Below are positions 1-7,288 of a stretch of 39,209 nucleotides of DNA, piece after piece; position 1 is the stretch's first letter, and every line of letters starts with the position of its first letter. The position numbers and the translations under genes were made by a program. Origin of the DNA: CAZKNF01 sp964554105 (GTDB lineage: Bacteria > Bacteroidota > Rhodothermia > Rhodothermales > VXPQ01); NCBI GenBank assembly GCA_964554105.1, contig CAZKNF010000032.1:1-39209 (forward strand), read 5' to 3'. Under the pieces are notes generated by a model. It saw only the letters and a program-made list of their open reading frames with translations, was not told the origin of the DNA and did not search any database.

Positions 1-200
1 CCGACGCTGAACCGGCTGTGGATGTGGTGGTCCCCTGCGAGCCACGTGCGCTCCTGCGTGTTTACATCGGCGTCGGACGATTCGACGGGCTGTGCCAGCG
101 ATGGCAGGATGGGCAGGGCGAAGCATGTCGCTAGCAATCCAACGAGAAAAAACAGGCCGCGGTACGATTGGATATGGTGATGAGTGTTGTGCGCCTGCAT
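1..200 (-). CDS. Exported PHP-type metallohydrolase, N-terminal part only
   Basis: The gene starts at ATG 200 on the minus strand and leaves the window after 66 codons. The first ~36 residues form a signal peptide: a His-rich start, then the hydrophobic run LFFLVGLLATCFALPI, then a likely cleavage site at SLAQ. About 20 residues later comes LAGDHHIHSRFS, which matches the first metal-binding motif (DxHxHS) of PHP-domain phosphoesterases of the CehA/McbA type. These enzymes hydrolyse phosphoesters or related bonds with a multinuclear metal centre. The predicted location is periplasmic or outside the cell. Substrate and C-terminal domains are not visible. The call rests on one motif plus the signal peptide. 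Confidence 0.6.
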   Translation of the reverse strand, partial: MQAHNTHHHIQSYRGLFFLVGLLATCFALPILPSLAQPVESSDADVNTQERTWLAGDHHIHSRFSV

Positions 201-520
201 GGTCGCTTGCGTACTGATTGAACGGATGCGATGGGGCCGGATGGAAGTCGCCGTAGACGAGGACTGAAGTCTGCGCCGGATCGAAGTTGCATTCAGCGTG
301 GCTGGAATGTGGACGTGGGCGCAGGCTCCGATGATCCCGCGGAGCACGGATCGATCGCGGTGAAGGCGGTGGCGCAGAAATCCGCTGATCCGCGCGGACA
401 TGCCGTAATGTTGACGTAATAGCTCCGTGGCAATCGAAGAAACACCGGCTTTACGCGTTAGATCACCAATGAAAATCGATCGCATGAGCACGTGTAATTG
501 GCTAACGAGCGGAGGATATC
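201..520. other. Intergenic region between divergent genes
   Basis: These 320 bp separate the PHP-type gene (leftward) from the small Lys/Gly-rich gene (rightward), so promoters for both must lie here. A TTGACG sequence occurs at 411-416 but has no convincing -10 partner. No RNA gene, repeat or well-supported ORF was seen. A 62-codon open frame at 231-419 has no ribosome-binding site and an Arg-rich, non-family-like translation, so I treat it as chance. Confidence 0.5.
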
Positions 521-664
521 ATGGCGAGCAAGGGAAAGAACAAGAATAAGAATACGGGCAATCAGAAGGGCCAGGACAAGCTGAAGAAGGGAGAGCAGGG
601 TAGTGGCGGCGGAAAGAAGGGAGGCGGCGGCGGCAAGAAGGGTCGCGGCTTTTCCGACCGGTGA
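521..664 (+). CDS. Small Lys/Gly-rich basic protein (47 aa)
   Basis: A short ORF with a strong Shine-Dalgarno sequence, GGAGG at 511-515, five bases before ATG 521. The product is about one third Lys/Arg and one quarter Gly. It opens MASKGKNKNKN, has GGGKKGGGGGKK in its second half, and ends GRGFSDR. It has no hydrophobic segment and must be largely disordered. Such composition is typical of small nucleic-acid- or ribosome-binding tails, but no family is recognised and the role is unknown. It stands alone between the PHP-type gene and the YCII lipoprotein. The ribosome-binding site and clean start and stop are the main evidence that it is real. Confidence 0.6.
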   Translation: MASKGKNKNKNTGNQKGQDKLKKGEQGSGGGKKGGGGGKKGRGFSDR

Positions 665-816
665 GGTCTTGAACTTCACGTTTTTTCGTAGATTGCGTCC
701 GTAAGAGGGGCAGCGTAATTTTTACGTGCCTACATGGCGCGAGAGGGAGTCCTGCACGTGTGGATGATCACGGAGATCGCCGCACGGTTCGATTTCATCA
801 AACTCGGTTCCCCATC

Positions 817-1431
817 ATGCATCAGACGCAGTTACCGAGACTGTTTTCGACAGTCCTCACAAGTGCTCTCGTACTCGGTCTGCTCGCAACAGGCTGCGCG
901 CCCGACGCTGCGGACGATTCGGGTTCGTTCGGTGACACGACGGTCGCTGCCGGGACTCAGGACACCACCGAGGCGTTCGGTACGACCGGCACGACGGGTG
1001 CGACCGGCACGACCGAGCCAGTCGATACCACTGAGAGAGCCGGTGCGGCGTACGACTCGCTGCTGGCGCAGGAGCTTGGTGCCGACGAATATGGCATGCG
1101 CAGATACGTGATGGCACTCTTGACGGCCGGGCCGAACCAGGACCAGGATTCCGCACGGGCGGCGGAGCTGCAGCGCGGGCATATGGACAACATCAACCGG
1201 ATGGCCGAGGAGGGGCAGCTCGTCCTGGCCGGCCCTTTTTTCGGCGGTAGTCCGCTACGCGGCGTCTACGTGTTCGACGTGGAGACTGTCGAGGAGGCTC
1301 GCGCGCTCACCGAGACCGATCCCGCCATTCAGGCCGGGCGCCTAGAGATGGAATTGCATCCGTGGTACGGTCCGGCAGCCTTGATGGAGGTGAAGGACAT
1401 TAACGAACGCATTACTCGTCAATCGCCGTGA
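817..1431 (+). CDS. Lipoprotein with a C-terminal YCII domain
   Basis: The start chosen is ATG 817, because it directly precedes a lipoprotein signal peptide (MHQTQLPRLFSTVLTSALVL, lipobox LATGC). An upstream in-frame ATG at 760 would bury that signal. The mature Cys is followed by a Thr/Gly/Asp-rich linker of about 60 residues with repeats such as TTGTTGATGTTE. Then comes a YCII-like domain with GHMDNI (conserved His), LVLAGPF and TDPAI (conserved Asp), ending in a HPWYG strand. YciI-type proteins are small ferredoxin-like-fold proteins, usually cytoplasmic, so a membrane-anchored exported form is unusual. The 3' end overlaps the convergent gene by 13 bp. Enzymatic activity is unknown. Confidence 0.75.
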   Translation: MHQTQLPRLFSTVLTSALVLGLLATGCAPDAADDSGSFGDTTVAAGTQDTTEAFGTTGTTGATGTTEPVDTTERAGAAYDSLLAQELGADEYGMRRYVMALLTAGPNQDQDSARAAELQRGHMDNINRMAEEGQLVLAGPFFGGSPLRGVYVFDVETVEEARALTETDPAIQAGRLEMELHPWYGPAALMEVKDINERITRQSP

Positions 1432-2237
1432 CCCTCTTCACGTTTTTCATCGACGTGCTCGGGCCGGCCGGACTGCTCGCCTGTGGGTCCGTCGTCGGGT
1501 GCTGAACTTCGCCTCTTCAGCCGATCGAGCTCGTACAGAAGTCGTGCTACCTCATCTCTGTGCTTTCGGTGGATTTTCAGCTCGAGCTCGAATTTATGCG
1601 ACCCCGGCATCGTCTCCAACAGCTCGCGGCTGTTCGGCCGAATGTGGAGTCGATCACGAAATCGTTTTTCGGTCAGTTCCACCTCCTTCAGCGCCCGTGG
1701 CGCAACCTTTATCAGTTGTCGCCGGGTATCGAACTCGCCCACCAATGAATTTTCCACGTCGAAAACGATGAATTCGTCGTCCTCCAGATACAAGTGGCCC
1801 TTGATTTCTCGAAGCCCGACATCCGAAATGCGAAACGGAATCAGGCTGACGTCGCCAGGTGTGCTCCGGTAGGACATGACGCGCTGGAGGTGCGAGACCA
1901 GCGCCTCCGCCTCCTTTCGATCCGCACGCTTCACTTTGAGCAGGATTTGCGCGTTGGTTGATATCTGCACATCCTCGAATGTACTGAGTCGCTTCGGACG
2001 CAGCGTGATACTGGCTCCGGTGACCTTCCGCTTAAAGACTACCTCGCGAAGGGAATCGAGTGACAATTCGACGCTGTCGATGCGCGTGGCGCGGGAGAAG
2101 AGCTCGTTCGACTGATACTCGATCGTAAGCAGTTCATCCGCATAACTGAGCAGACCTTCGATCTCGAAGATCCCCTGCATAACGTCCGCGATGGAAACCT
2201 CCACCGACACAGGAAAGCTGAACTCTGTCGAGAGCAT
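1419..2237 (-). CDS. Hypothetical protein with two PH-like repeats
   Basis: This 272-residue protein matches no named family I can place. It has an internal duplication. Residues ~10-125 and ~133-240 align: IADVMQG with ISDVGLRE, SYADELLTIEY with YLEDDEFIVFD, DSLREVVFKR with RALKEVELTEKR, and closing helices ALVSHLQRV and ARLLYELDRL. Each unit looks like a run of beta strands capped by one helix, as in PH-like or GRAM folds. The final ~30 residues are charged and disordered. There is no signal peptide or membrane segment, so it is probably cytoplasmic. The ribosome-binding site is weak. It lies divergently from the Nramp-type gene, 236 bp away. Confidence 0.65.
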   Translation of the reverse strand: MLSTEFSFPVSVEVSIADVMQGIFEIEGLLSYADELLTIEYQSNELFSRATRIDSVELSLDSLREVVFKRKVTGASITLRPKRLSTFEDVQISTNAQILLKVKRADRKEAEALVSHLQRVMSYRSTPGDVSLIPFRISDVGLREIKGHLYLEDDEFIVFDVENSLVGEFDTRRQLIKVAPRALKEVELTEKRFRDRLHIRPNSRELLETMPGSHKFELELKIHRKHRDEVARLLYELDRLKRRSSAPDDGPTGEQSGRPEHVDEKREEGHGD

Positions 2238-2473
2238 GGCGACGCGTAAGCTCGAATTTATCAGATGGAGGATACGACGTAATGTACGCTGCAGTGCTCA
2301 GTTGTTGCACGAACTCGATCAGCCACAGGTCCGAAGGGCCTCATCCACTCTCACACGGAAGGCTGAGGTTCTGTCCGGCCACTGCCGCGAGCTAGTTTGT
2401 TCTGGCGTGTGAGCTGTGGAATGGAGATATTCTCGACGTCGCCGAATCCACCATCCCCATCTGAAGCTTTACG

Positions 2474-3766
2474 ATGAGCGAACCCGCTCCGGTCATCGGT
2501 ACCATCACGGAGGATCGGCCGCACGGCGACGGCGGGCTGCTGTCAAAGGTTATCGCGGTCGTCGGCCCGGGCCTCTTTGTGCTCGGGTACACGATCGGAA
2601 CCGGCAGCGTCACCACGATGGCGACCTCAGGAGCAGCCTACGGCATGACGCTGACGTGGTCCGTCGGATTGTCCTGCCTTTTCACGTTCTTCCTGGTCGT
2701 GGGGATCAGCCGGCTGACGATCGTGCGGGATCGGCCGTTCATATCCGCCGTGCGTGAGCGATTCGGCCGTGGTCTGGCGCTCTTTCTCATCTTCGCGCTG
2801 ATGCTGACGGTGGTTACGTCGGTGATGGGCATCTCATCAATCGTCGGCGAGGCGGTGCAGGCCTGGACCGCAGTGATCGGACTCGGCCAGGAGGGCATTC
2901 CCTCGCTGGCGACGGGCCTCGTTCTCGCGCTGCTGCTGTATGTACTCTTCTGGACGGGAAGCCACGGATTATTTCTGAAGGCTGTCTCCATCGTGGTCGC
3001 GATCATGGGCGTGTGCTTCCTTCTCACTACACTGATCGTCGTCAGCCAGCCGCGTGCACTCATCGAGTCGCTTCCTCCCGGCATACCGCCCGGCGGCGAG
3101 GGTCACTTGATTCTCGCCGGCATGGTGGGCACGACCATGGCATCCGTGGTGATCGTCGCCAGGAGCTACCTCGTCGATTCACAGGGCTGGGATCTGCGTG
3201 ATCTCATCACGGAAAGACGGGACGCGGCGTTCTCGCTCTTTCTGACCTTTGTGGTGAGCGCTGCGATAATGGCGAGTGCTGCAGGAACGATGTATCCGGT
3301 CGGCCTTCGCGTCGAGAGCGCGATCGACATGGTGCGCACTCTCGAACCGCTGGCAGGCGAATTCGCTGCGAGCATATTCGTGATCGGGCTGGTATCCGCC
3401 GGACTCTCCTCATTATTCCCGGGATACGTTCTCGGCCCGTGGCTGCTGCTCGATTATTTCGGGCAGCCACGTGATTTGACGAAGCCCTGGGTGCGCGCCT
3501 TCGTTCTGGTCATCGCGGCCACCGGTCTCGTGGTTCCGGTCTTCGGCGGCCAACCGGTCGTCATCATGATTGCGTCGCAGGCCGTTAGTCCGATTGTGAT
3601 GCCGATCATGATCGGCATCATCTTCTACATGTTGAACACGAAGCATGTCGCTACCTACCGCAATGCACGGTGGCTCAATGCTGGGCTGATCGTCGCCTTC
3701 GTCTTTTCGCTGTTCGTTTCGTATTCGGCCGTCATCGGACTGATCGATTTCGTCCGGGCATTATGA
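2474..3766 (+). CDS. Divergent Nramp-family metal transporter
   Basis: A 430-residue polytopic membrane protein with about 11 hydrophobic segments. The first segment opens with VVGPGLFVLGYTIGTGS (residues ~29-45), which aligns with the start of Nramp transporters, where GPG is followed by the DPGN metal-binding turn. Here DPGN is replaced by TIGTG. In the sixth segment, the usual MPH metal-binding triplet is replaced by ASV (GTTMASVVIVARSYLV, residues ~219-234). The fold is therefore Nramp-like, but the residues that hold Mn or Fe in classical members are missing. Substrate cannot be assigned: another cation, or an organic solute, is possible. No obvious operon partner. Confidence 0.75.
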   Translation: MSEPAPVIGTITEDRPHGDGGLLSKVIAVVGPGLFVLGYTIGTGSVTTMATSGAAYGMTLTWSVGLSCLFTFFLVVGISRLTIVRDRPFISAVRERFGRGLALFLIFALMLTVVTSVMGISSIVGEAVQAWTAVIGLGQEGIPSLATGLVLALLLYVLFWTGSHGLFLKAVSIVVAIMGVCFLLTTLIVVSQPRALIESLPPGIPPGGEGHLILAGMVGTTMASVVIVARSYLVDSQGWDLRDLITERRDAAFSLFLTFVVSAAIMASAAGTMYPVGLRVESAIDMVRTLEPLAGEFAASIFVIGLVSAGLSSLFPGYVLGPWLLLDYFGQPRDLTKPWVRAFVLVIAATGLVVPVFGGQPVVIMIASQAVSPIVMPIMIGIIFYMLNTKHVATYRNARWLNAGLIVAFVFSLFVSYSAVIGLIDFVRAL

Positions 3767-3880
3767 TGTCCGGCGGACGGGAGGACGACTCGCAGCGCAT
3801 CCGCATCCCATACACGTGATCTCATCCACCGCCGACTGGCGGGCACGCGGCACTTTTCATCCATTAACATTCTGAAGCAG

Positions 3881-4639
3881 ATGCAGATCGATCTCGGAGG
3901 CAAAGTTGCCATCGTAACCGGCGGAGCGCGCGACATCGGGCGCGGCATATGCCTGAAACTCGCGGAGAGCGGCGCGGCCGTCGTCGTCAACTTCTACCGC
4001 AGTGAGGACGCGGCTGATGAGACCGTCAGCCGTATCGAAGCGATCGGCGGGCGAGCTGTTGCGGTGAAGGCGGATGTCACAAAACGGAACGATGTCGACG
4101 ATCTGGTGCATTCGGCGCTCGACGCGTTCGGTGGCGACATCCACATCCTGGTAAACAATGCGGGCGGGCTTATCGGGCGCAAGAGTTTCGCGGAAATCGA
4201 CGACCCGTTCTGGGACCGCGTGATGGATATCAATTTGCGAAGCGTGGTGTACGTAACGCAGGCGGTCCTTCTTCATATGCCGGACGGAGGTGCGATCGTA
4301 AACAATGCTTCGCTCGCAGCCCGCAACGGCGGCGGTCCCGGTGCGCTCGCGTACGCCACCTCCAAAGGTGCGGTACTGACGTTCACGAGGGGGCTTGCCA
4401 AGGAGCTCGGCCCTCGCAATATTCGCGTGAACTGCGTGTCTCCAGGTATGATCGACACGACGTTCCACGACACGTTTACCATCGACGAAGTTCGGACCCG
4501 AATTTCCGCAGCCACGCCGCTGCGTCGCGAGGGTACGGCGGATGAGGTAGGTGCAGCGGTCGTCTATCTCGCCTCCGATGCTGCATCCTATACAACGGGT
4601 GCATCGCTGGAGATCAACGGGGGACTCTACTTCAGCTGA
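3881..4639 (+). CDS. Short-chain dehydrogenase/reductase (FabG-like)
   Basis: A 252-residue classical SDR. The NAD(P)-binding glycine motif is TGGARDIG (residues 13-20), with Asp in place of the more common Gly before IG. NNAG is at 92-95, and the catalytic Ser144, Tyr158 and Lys162 lie in NNAS and YATSK. The C-terminal SLEINGG matches the usual end of the family. Such enzymes reduce or oxidise carbonyl/hydroxyl pairs, often as 3-oxoacyl-ACP reductases, but the substrate is not determined by sequence. Cytoplasmic. It sits alone, 114 bp after the transporter. Confidence 0.85.
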   Translation: MQIDLGGKVAIVTGGARDIGRGICLKLAESGAAVVVNFYRSEDAADETVSRIEAIGGRAVAVKADVTKRNDVDDLVHSALDAFGGDIHILVNNAGGLIGRKSFAEIDDPFWDRVMDINLRSVVYVTQAVLLHMPDGGAIVNNASLAARNGGGPGALAYATSKGAVLTFTRGLAKELGPRNIRVNCVSPGMIDTTFHDTFTIDEVRTRISAATPLRREGTADEVGAAVVYLASDAASYTTGASLEINGGLYFS

Positions 4640-4845
4640 GCGAAAGCTGCGCAAAAGTAGAGCGAATACAGCGGCGAAGTCAGCCGCTCGAACAGCATCG
4701 AAAGCTTCGCGCAGCGGCGCAAACTCCCCGAAAGGAATTCCCGCAATCTCACATCCCGCGCGAAACGGGTGCGTTCGCCGGGGATACGCGAGAGAAGGTA
4801 TTTCGTGGATGGGATTAGCTGAAGGGATGGAGGTGCGAGAGGAGG

Positions 4846-6057
4846 ATGACTACTAAGAGGACGACTATTCAGATGAGGATGAGCATTCGTCAGACAAGCG
4901 CTGCTGAAGTAAGAGTGGCCGTGCTCATTACTTTGCTGATGGCCCTGCTGATGGCCAGACCAGTTTTTGCGCAGGAGGATGCGACCGTCATGCAGACGGT
5001 CACGACCCAGGCTGGCGACGTGGCTGTAGAAGAGCTCGCCGATGGGTTGACTCACCCGTGGGGCTTAGCATTCCTGCCGGACGGCCGCATGCTGGTCACG
5101 GAACGCGCCGGAACAGTGCGGATTCTGGATCCGAACGGCAGCCTTTCGGATCCGCTCGTGGGTACCCCTGAAGTATTTGCACAAGGGCAGGGAGGCATGC
5201 TGGAGGTCGCGCTCGACCCCGAATTCGAATCCAACAGCTTGGTCTATCTTTCGTACGCGGCGCCGGGTCCGGACGGGACCGCGGCATCGGCTCTCGGACG
5301 GGGTCGCCTCGAGAACGGTAGTATCGAAGGATTCGAAGAGCTCTTCCGACAGGAGCCGTGGGTCGAAGGAGAAAATCACTTCGGCGGGCGAATCGTGTTT
5401 ACGCCGGAGAATCGGATATTCTTCACACTCGGCGAGCGCTTTCAGTTTGATCCAGCTCAGGATCCGTCGAATCATCTTGGAACTATCATCCGCATCAATC
5501 GCGACGGAAGCGTTCCGGCAGATAATCCCTTCGTGGGAACCGCCGAAGGCGCGGATGAGATCTGGTCGTACGGACACCGCAATATCGAAAGCGCCGGCAT
5601 CCATCCGACATCCGGCGAGTTATGGGTTGCGGAGATGGGTCCGGAAGGCGGCGACGAGTTGAATCAACCAGAGGCCGGTGAGAACTACGGCTGGCCGGTG
5701 GTTAGCTGGGGCGACCACTACGACGGCACGGAGATTCCAGATCCACCGACGCATCCGGAATTCGCGGATGCGCTGATTCATTGGACTCCGGTCATTTCAC
5801 CGTCAGGAATGACGTTCTACACGGGCCAGGAATTTCCGGAATGGCAGGGGAGCGCCTTGATCGGCGGACTGACGGCCCAGGGTCTCGTGCGGGTGCAGAT
5901 CGACGGCGAAAACGCGGAGGAGGTCGAGCGGATTGCACTCGGTGAGCGGATTCGCGAGGTCGAGCAGGGCCCAGACGGCTCTCTGTATGTCCTGACGGAC
6001 GTACCCGACGGCAGTGTGTGGCGTCTTAGACCGCATGTGGACGAAGTTCAGCCGTGA
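4846..6057 (+). CDS. Exported PQQ-dependent aldose/sorbosone-type dehydrogenase
   Basis: About 400 residues, with a signal peptide ending near ARPVFAQ (residue 43). Family motifs in order: LTHPWGLAFLPDGRMLVTER (residues ~69-88), ENHFGGR with the probable catalytic His178, YGHRN, and GPEGGDELN. This is the six-bladed beta-propeller of soluble aldose sugar dehydrogenases (GSDH family), which use PQQ and calcium to oxidise sugars in the periplasm. The start is uncertain. ATG 4846 directly follows AGGAGG with almost no spacing, and ATG 4873 or 4879 would still leave a full signal peptide. PQQ biosynthesis genes are not in the window. Confidence 0.85.
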   Translation: MTTKRTTIQMRMSIRQTSAAEVRVAVLITLLMALLMARPVFAQEDATVMQTVTTQAGDVAVEELADGLTHPWGLAFLPDGRMLVTERAGTVRILDPNGSLSDPLVGTPEVFAQGQGGMLEVALDPEFESNSLVYLSYAAPGPDGTAASALGRGRLENGSIEGFEELFRQEPWVEGENHFGGRIVFTPENRIFFTLGERFQFDPAQDPSNHLGTIIRINRDGSVPADNPFVGTAEGADEIWSYGHRNIESAGIHPTSGELWVAEMGPEGGDELNQPEAGENYGWPVVSWGDHYDGTEIPDPPTHPEFADALIHWTPVISPSGMTFYTGQEFPEWQGSALIGGLTAQGLVRVQIDGENAEEVERIALGERIREVEQGPDGSLYVLTDVPDGSVWRLRPHVDEVQP

Positions 6058-6154
6058 ATACATCCGAAGTTACCAGTCTGTAGCCTCGACGGTTAGCGCG
6101 GTTTGCTATGTTTAGCAGGAATTCAGACGCTTGTCACCCGATTGGAGGTATATA

Positions 6155-6301
6155 ATGCTCGAGGCAATCATCGTTCTTGCTGTCATCGCTTTGATCGCGG
6201 CTCTCCTCGGCTTTCGAGGGATCGCCGGCTTGACGGCAGGAATTGCGAAGATCCTCCTCATCGTATTCGTCATTCTTGTGGTGATCGCTATTCTTCTGTA
6301 G
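6155..6301 (+). CDS. DUF1328/UPF0391 small membrane protein (YtjA-like, 48 aa)
   Basis: A short gene with a clear GGAGG at 6144-6148, six bases before ATG 6155. The protein is two hydrophobic helices around a small turn: an N-terminal helix ending ALIAALLGF, then RGIAGLTAGIAK, then a second helix of Ile/Val/Leu. This is the pattern of the DUF1328 (YtjA) family, which is usually about 50 residues long, so this copy is full length. These proteins sit in the inner membrane and their role is unknown. It is a free-standing gene between the sugar dehydrogenase and the DUF305 gene. Confidence 0.85.
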   Translation: MLEAIIVLAVIALIAALLGFRGIAGLTAGIAKILLIVFVILVVIAILL

Positions 6302-6594
6302 GCATCGCCGACTTGCTCGTGGGGATCACGCGGGATCAGAGTGGATCCGGCGAGTTTTGCGCGTATTCTTCTGCTGTGGTGGTGTACCTGCGGCGGAGCT
6401 GGTCCTCTCCACATTTGCCGCCAGTGCAATTCCAGTCGGCAGGTCCTCATCTGTCGCCGCTTGGACCGTCGAACATTTGCTCGAGGCTGGGGTCGAATCC
6501 ATGTTGCAACCGTAGAAGACGTGTATTGAGTCAGCCCGCTGATTCGGATCCGGTTGCATGTAGATTTGCGAAGATTCTCGAGAAGCGCTGAACG

Positions 6595-7224
6595 ATGAGC
6601 TGCTCACGATTTAAAGTCGCTGCGGGCTTTTTCGCGGTTCTGATCTTTACGGCATACCGGCCCGCAGTCGGCCAGACGGCGGCTGACGTGGAATTTATGC
6701 AGGGGATGATTCATCATCATGCCCAGGCGCTGGAAATGACAGATCTTGTGCCGGATCGCAGCGGCAGTGAGAAAATCCACCTACTCGCCCGTAGGATCGA
6801 GATTTCGCAGCAAGATGAGATTGCGTGGATGCGTGACTGGTTGGAGCGGAATTCCCACGATGTCGCGCACGTCGACCATCACGATGCCGACCATCACGAT
6901 GCCCCGCATGTCGACGAGAGCTCGCAGGACACCGCTAGTGCGCACGACGACGATACGACAGCCGCACCGCTCATGCCGGGGATGTTGACGGAGGAGGAAA
7001 TGGCGCAGCTGGCCGGCGCGACCGGCGTGGAGTTCGATCGGCTCTTCCTGCAGTTTATGATACATCATCACGAGGGTGCACTGACGATGGTCGAGGATCT
7101 TCTCTCGGCCGAGGGTGCTGCCCAGGATACGGATGTCTTTCGAATCGCCTCCGGAATAGATGCGGATCAGCGCGCCGAAATACGTCGTATGCAGGCCATG
7201 CTGGATGCACTTTCCGAACCTTGA
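6595..7224 (+). CDS. Exported DUF305 protein with His-rich linker
   Basis: 209 residues with an N-terminal signal peptide ending near AVGQ (residue 27). Two matching halves carry the DUF305 signature: FMQGMIHHHAQALEM at ~34-48 and FLQFMIHHHEGALTM in the second half. DUF305 proteins adopt a ferritin-like helical bundle and are often linked to metal, especially copper, handling in the envelope. Between the halves is a His/Asp-rich insert with HVDHHDADHHD, which may bind metal. The gene lies 64 bp before the LVIVD-repeat gene, and the pair probably acts together outside the inner membrane. A substrate is not shown. Confidence 0.85.
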   Translation: MSCSRFKVAAGFFAVLIFTAYRPAVGQTAADVEFMQGMIHHHAQALEMTDLVPDRSGSEKIHLLARRIEISQQDEIAWMRDWLERNSHDVAHVDHHDADHHDAPHVDESSQDTASAHDDDTTAAPLMPGMLTEEEMAQLAGATGVEFDRLFLQFMIHHHEGALTMVEDLLSAEGAAQDTDVFRIASGIDADQRAEIRRMQAMLDALSEP

Positions 7225-7288
7225 GGCGGACGGCGCTTCATCCGGCAGGCAAGCTCAATAGACACATCAATGCATCGCCTTAGCCGAA

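Noticed and set aside
734..1111. A 125-codon Arg-rich plus-strand frame overlapping the YCII lipoprotein
   Set aside because: It is out of frame with the lipoprotein, rich in Arg/Pro/Ser as expected for shifted GC-rich DNA, and has no ribosome-binding site.
3857..4654. A 265-codon minus-strand frame opposite the SDR
   Set aside because: It is antisense to a gene with all SDR motifs, and its translation has no recognisable features.
4640..4845. Repeated CGAAAGCT-like words in the gap before the sugar dehydrogenase gene
   Set aside because: The copies are short and irregular, and are not clearly more than chance in GC-rich DNA.
6302..6594. A possible small gene in the 293-bp gap between the DUF1328 and DUF305 genes
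   Set aside because: Short open frames there have no ribosome-binding site and no family-like sequence. No stable hairpin with a T-tract was seen.
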